DNA from: Thermogemmatispora carboxidivorans
GTDB taxonomy: Bacteria > Chloroflexota > Ktedonobacteria > Ktedonobacterales > Ktedonobacteraceae
Direction: 5' to 3'
Length of the DNA: 64,000 nt
Assembly: GCF_000702505.1 (NCBI RefSeq)
Contig: NZ_JNIM01000001.1
Span: 4,216,001-4,280,000 of the forward strand
Under the pieces are notes generated by a model. That model was not told the origin of the DNA. It did no database searches and saw only the letters and a list, made by a program, of their open reading frames with translations. This document shows positions 62,762 to 64,000 of the stretch, in pieces (positions within the stretch are counted from its first letter, which is position 1; the number at the start of each line of letters is the position of its first letter). A program made the translations under genes and the position numbers.

Positions 62762-63733
62762 ATGACGTCTGCAATGGGGGCTGCGGCCCCGCTGCCGCGG
62801 CGAGCGCTAGGTCAGACTGGTCTGCAGGTGACGCCGATCTGCATCGGCTGCGCACCGTTGGGCAATATGCCGGAGACCTTTGCCTACGAGGTGCCCGAGG
62901 AACGGGCTTTAGCGACGATCCGCGCGATCTTTGCCAGCCCACTCAATTTTCTTGACACGGCGGCGGCCTATGGTGATGGCGAGAGCGAGCGCCGCATTGG
63001 CGTTGTGTTGCGCGAGCTGGGTGGCCTGCCGCCCGGCTTCGTCCTGGCAACGAAGGCTGACCGCAATCTGCAGACGGGCGAGTTTAGTGGCTCCCAGATG
63101 CGCCGTAGTGTGGAGCGTAGCCTGCGCCTGTTGGGTCTGGAGCGGCTACAGCTGGTCTACCTGCACGATCCTGAGTATATTCCTGATCCGACACAGGACC
63201 CGTTCGAGGTGATGATGGCCCCGGGTGGGCCGGTCGAGGTCTTGCTCCAGCTGAAGGAGGAGGGTCTGATCGAGCACCTGGGCATCGCCGGCGGCCCGAT
63301 CGAGATGATGACGCGCTTTGTGGAAACTGGCCTCTTCGAGGCGGCCATTTCGCACAATCGCTATACGCTGCTTAACCGCGAGGCTGATCGTTTCTGGGAC
63401 CTGTGCCGCAGCCGTGGGGTGGCTACGGTGAACGCCGCTCCCTACGGCAGTGGCTTGCTGGCGAAGGGGCCAGAGGCGTATCCACGCTACATGTACGGCG
63501 AGGCGAGCGCGGAGCTGTTGGAGAAGGCCCGGCGCATGCAGGCCGCCTGTGCGCGCTATGGGGTGCCGCTGGCAGCGGCGGCTTTGCAGTTCTCGCTGCG
63601 CGATGAGCGCATTGCCTCGACCATCGTTGGTGTGACGCGGCCCGAGCGCATTGCCGAGACGCTGGCCCTGGCTCAGCAGCCGATCCCAGCGGAGCTGTGG
63701 CCGGAGCTGGAAGCTATCTATCAGGCTTCGTAA
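62762..63733 (+). CDS. Aldo/keto reductase, probable L-fucose (D-threo-aldose) 1-dehydrogenase
   Basis: 323 residues with the AKR tetrad visible: Asp and Tyr in FLDTAAAYGDGESE, Lys in ATKADRN and His in VYLHDPEY. The sequence follows the D-threo-aldose 1-dehydrogenase branch that oxidises L-fucose to L-fuconolactone. AGGAGGT lies 11 bases before the ATG. It would provide the substrate for the lactonase encoded next. Confidence 0.88.
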   Translation: MTSAMGAAAPLPRRALGQTGLQVTPICIGCAPLGNMPETFAYEVPEERALATIRAIFASPLNFLDTAAAYGDGESERRIGVVLRELGGLPPGFVLATKADRNLQTGEFSGSQMRRSVERSLRLLGLERLQLVYLHDPEYIPDPTQDPFEVMMAPGGPVEVLLQLKEEGLIEHLGIAGGPIEMMTRFVETGLFEAAISHNRYTLLNREADRFWDLCRSRGVATVNAAPYGSGLLAKGPEAYPRYMYGEASAELLEKARRMQAACARYGVPLAAAALQFSLRDERIASTIVGVTRPERIAETLALAQQPIPAELWPELEAIYQAS

Positions 63734-63750
63734 TACCTGGTGAGTGAGGG

Positions 63751-63793
63751 CAGACAGACAGACAGACAGACAGGCAGGCGGGCGGGCGGCGGC
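63751..63793 (+). repeat. Tetranucleotide tract (CAGA)n-(GGCG)n
   Basis: Five CAGA units run into CAGG and then GGCG units between the aldo-keto reductase stop and the lactonase start. It is one of several period-4 tracts in the intergenic DNA of this window, and the longest. Confidence 0.9.
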
Positions 63794-63875
63794 GCCAGGC
63801 CAATCGGCCAGGGCCAGATCCACGGAACGGAGTGCTTCCCAGCGTAGACAGGCACAGAAAGGAGCGAGAGCCGCC

Positions 63876-64000
63876 ATGCGCGATCTTTCTCTCTCTTCCT
63901 CTGTGGGAGCCGATGAGCTGCTCCCCATCATCGATGCCCATGTCCACTTTTGGGACCCGCAGCGCTTTCGCATGCCCTGGCTAGAGGGGCATCCACAGCT
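63876..64000 (+). CDS. Amidohydrolase family lactonase (L-fuconolactonase-like), 5' part only
   Basis: Cut by the window end after 41 codons. AAAGGAG lies 11 bases before the ATG. The visible part contains [22 protein letters not shown], the N-terminal metal motif (HVH) and typical start of the amidohydrolase-2 family to which L-fuconolactonases belong. With the four genes before it, this completes a fucose oxidation pathway. Confidence 0.8.
   Translation, partial: MRDLSLSSSVGADELLPIIDAHVHFWDPQRFRMPWLEGHPQ

Noticed and set aside
1..64000. CRISPR array, tRNA, rRNA, IS element or prophage
   Set aside because: No regularly spaced repeats, no cloverleaf with a recognisable T-loop, no rRNA sequence and no transposase, integrase or phage structural gene were seen on reading.

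Overview
This 64-kb window is high-GC bacterial chromosome with no rRNA, tRNA, transposase, phage gene or CRISPR array that I can see. The gene content fits a Chloroflexota bacterium of the Ktedonobacteria / Thermogemmatispora type. That content includes several PknB-type Ser/Thr kinases, one carrying a lectin-like propeller, many sugar ABC transporters, Rieske and fuconate enzymes, and extended intergenic regions. The taxonomic guess is inference from protein character, not from a marker gene. Shine-Dalgarno sites (GGAGG types) are clear in front of most genes and were used to correct several starts.

Layout. (1) 0.1-2.1 kb: a DrrAB-like ABC exporter pair. (2) 2.2-15.8 kb, minus strand: an eight-gene signalling operon. 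In order of transcription it encodes a Ser/Thr kinase with membrane segments, a von Willebrand A protein, a PP2C-like phosphatase, a second kinase with a long repeat tail, a zinc-ribbon GTPase of the double-GTPase (DO-GTPase) type, a GTPase-associated protein (GAP1-like), a two-TM coiled-coil protein, and a small MotB/ZorB-like membrane protein. I take this to be a GTPase-centred conflict or stress-signalling system and the most interesting locus here. (3) 16.2-21.7 kb: a YjbQ-like protein, a methyltransferase, a lectin-domain kinase and a Rieske oxygenase. (4) 22.2-28.5 kb: a type I restriction-modification operon hsdM-hsdS-hsdR plus a YgjP-like metallopeptidase. hsdR carries an in-frame amber codon in helicase motif V. 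(5) 28.9-34 kb: a PlsY-like acyltransferase, a membrane-anchored periplasmic-binding-like protein and a thiamine-diphosphate enzyme. (6) 34.1-35.7 kb: a standalone nucleic-acid-deaminase-like toxin domain followed by a tandem SUKH immunity-type gene broken by a one-base frameshift. (7) 36.2-41 kb: HtpG, a DUF1697 protein and a GT-C family membrane glycosyltransferase. (8) 41.2-46.6 kb: a LevR-like sigma-54 activator followed by a lactose/cellobiose-type PTS IIB-IIC pair, with a near-consensus -24/-12 promoter between them. (9) 47.1-50.5 kb: a xylose-type sugar ABC transporter with a structured leader before its ATPase gene. (10) 50.8-53.7 kb: an orphan Eco57I-like DNA methyltransferase and a small zinc-binding protein. 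(11) 54.1-64 kb: a divergent L-fucose-type catabolic locus. A GntR regulator and an RbsABC-like transporter lie on the minus strand. L-fuconate dehydratase, mutarotase, SDR, aldo-keto reductase and the start of a lactonase lie on the plus strand. The intergenic region between the two arms holds two near-identical 30-bp operators that overlap recognisable promoters, and a 31-residue membrane ORF.

In the fucose locus the genes form a coherent pathway: uptake, oxidation by the aldo-keto reductase, lactone hydrolysis, dehydration, then oxidation of the ketodeoxy acid. In the PTS locus the activator, promoter and permease form a self-contained regulon, although no EIIA, EI or HPr is in view.
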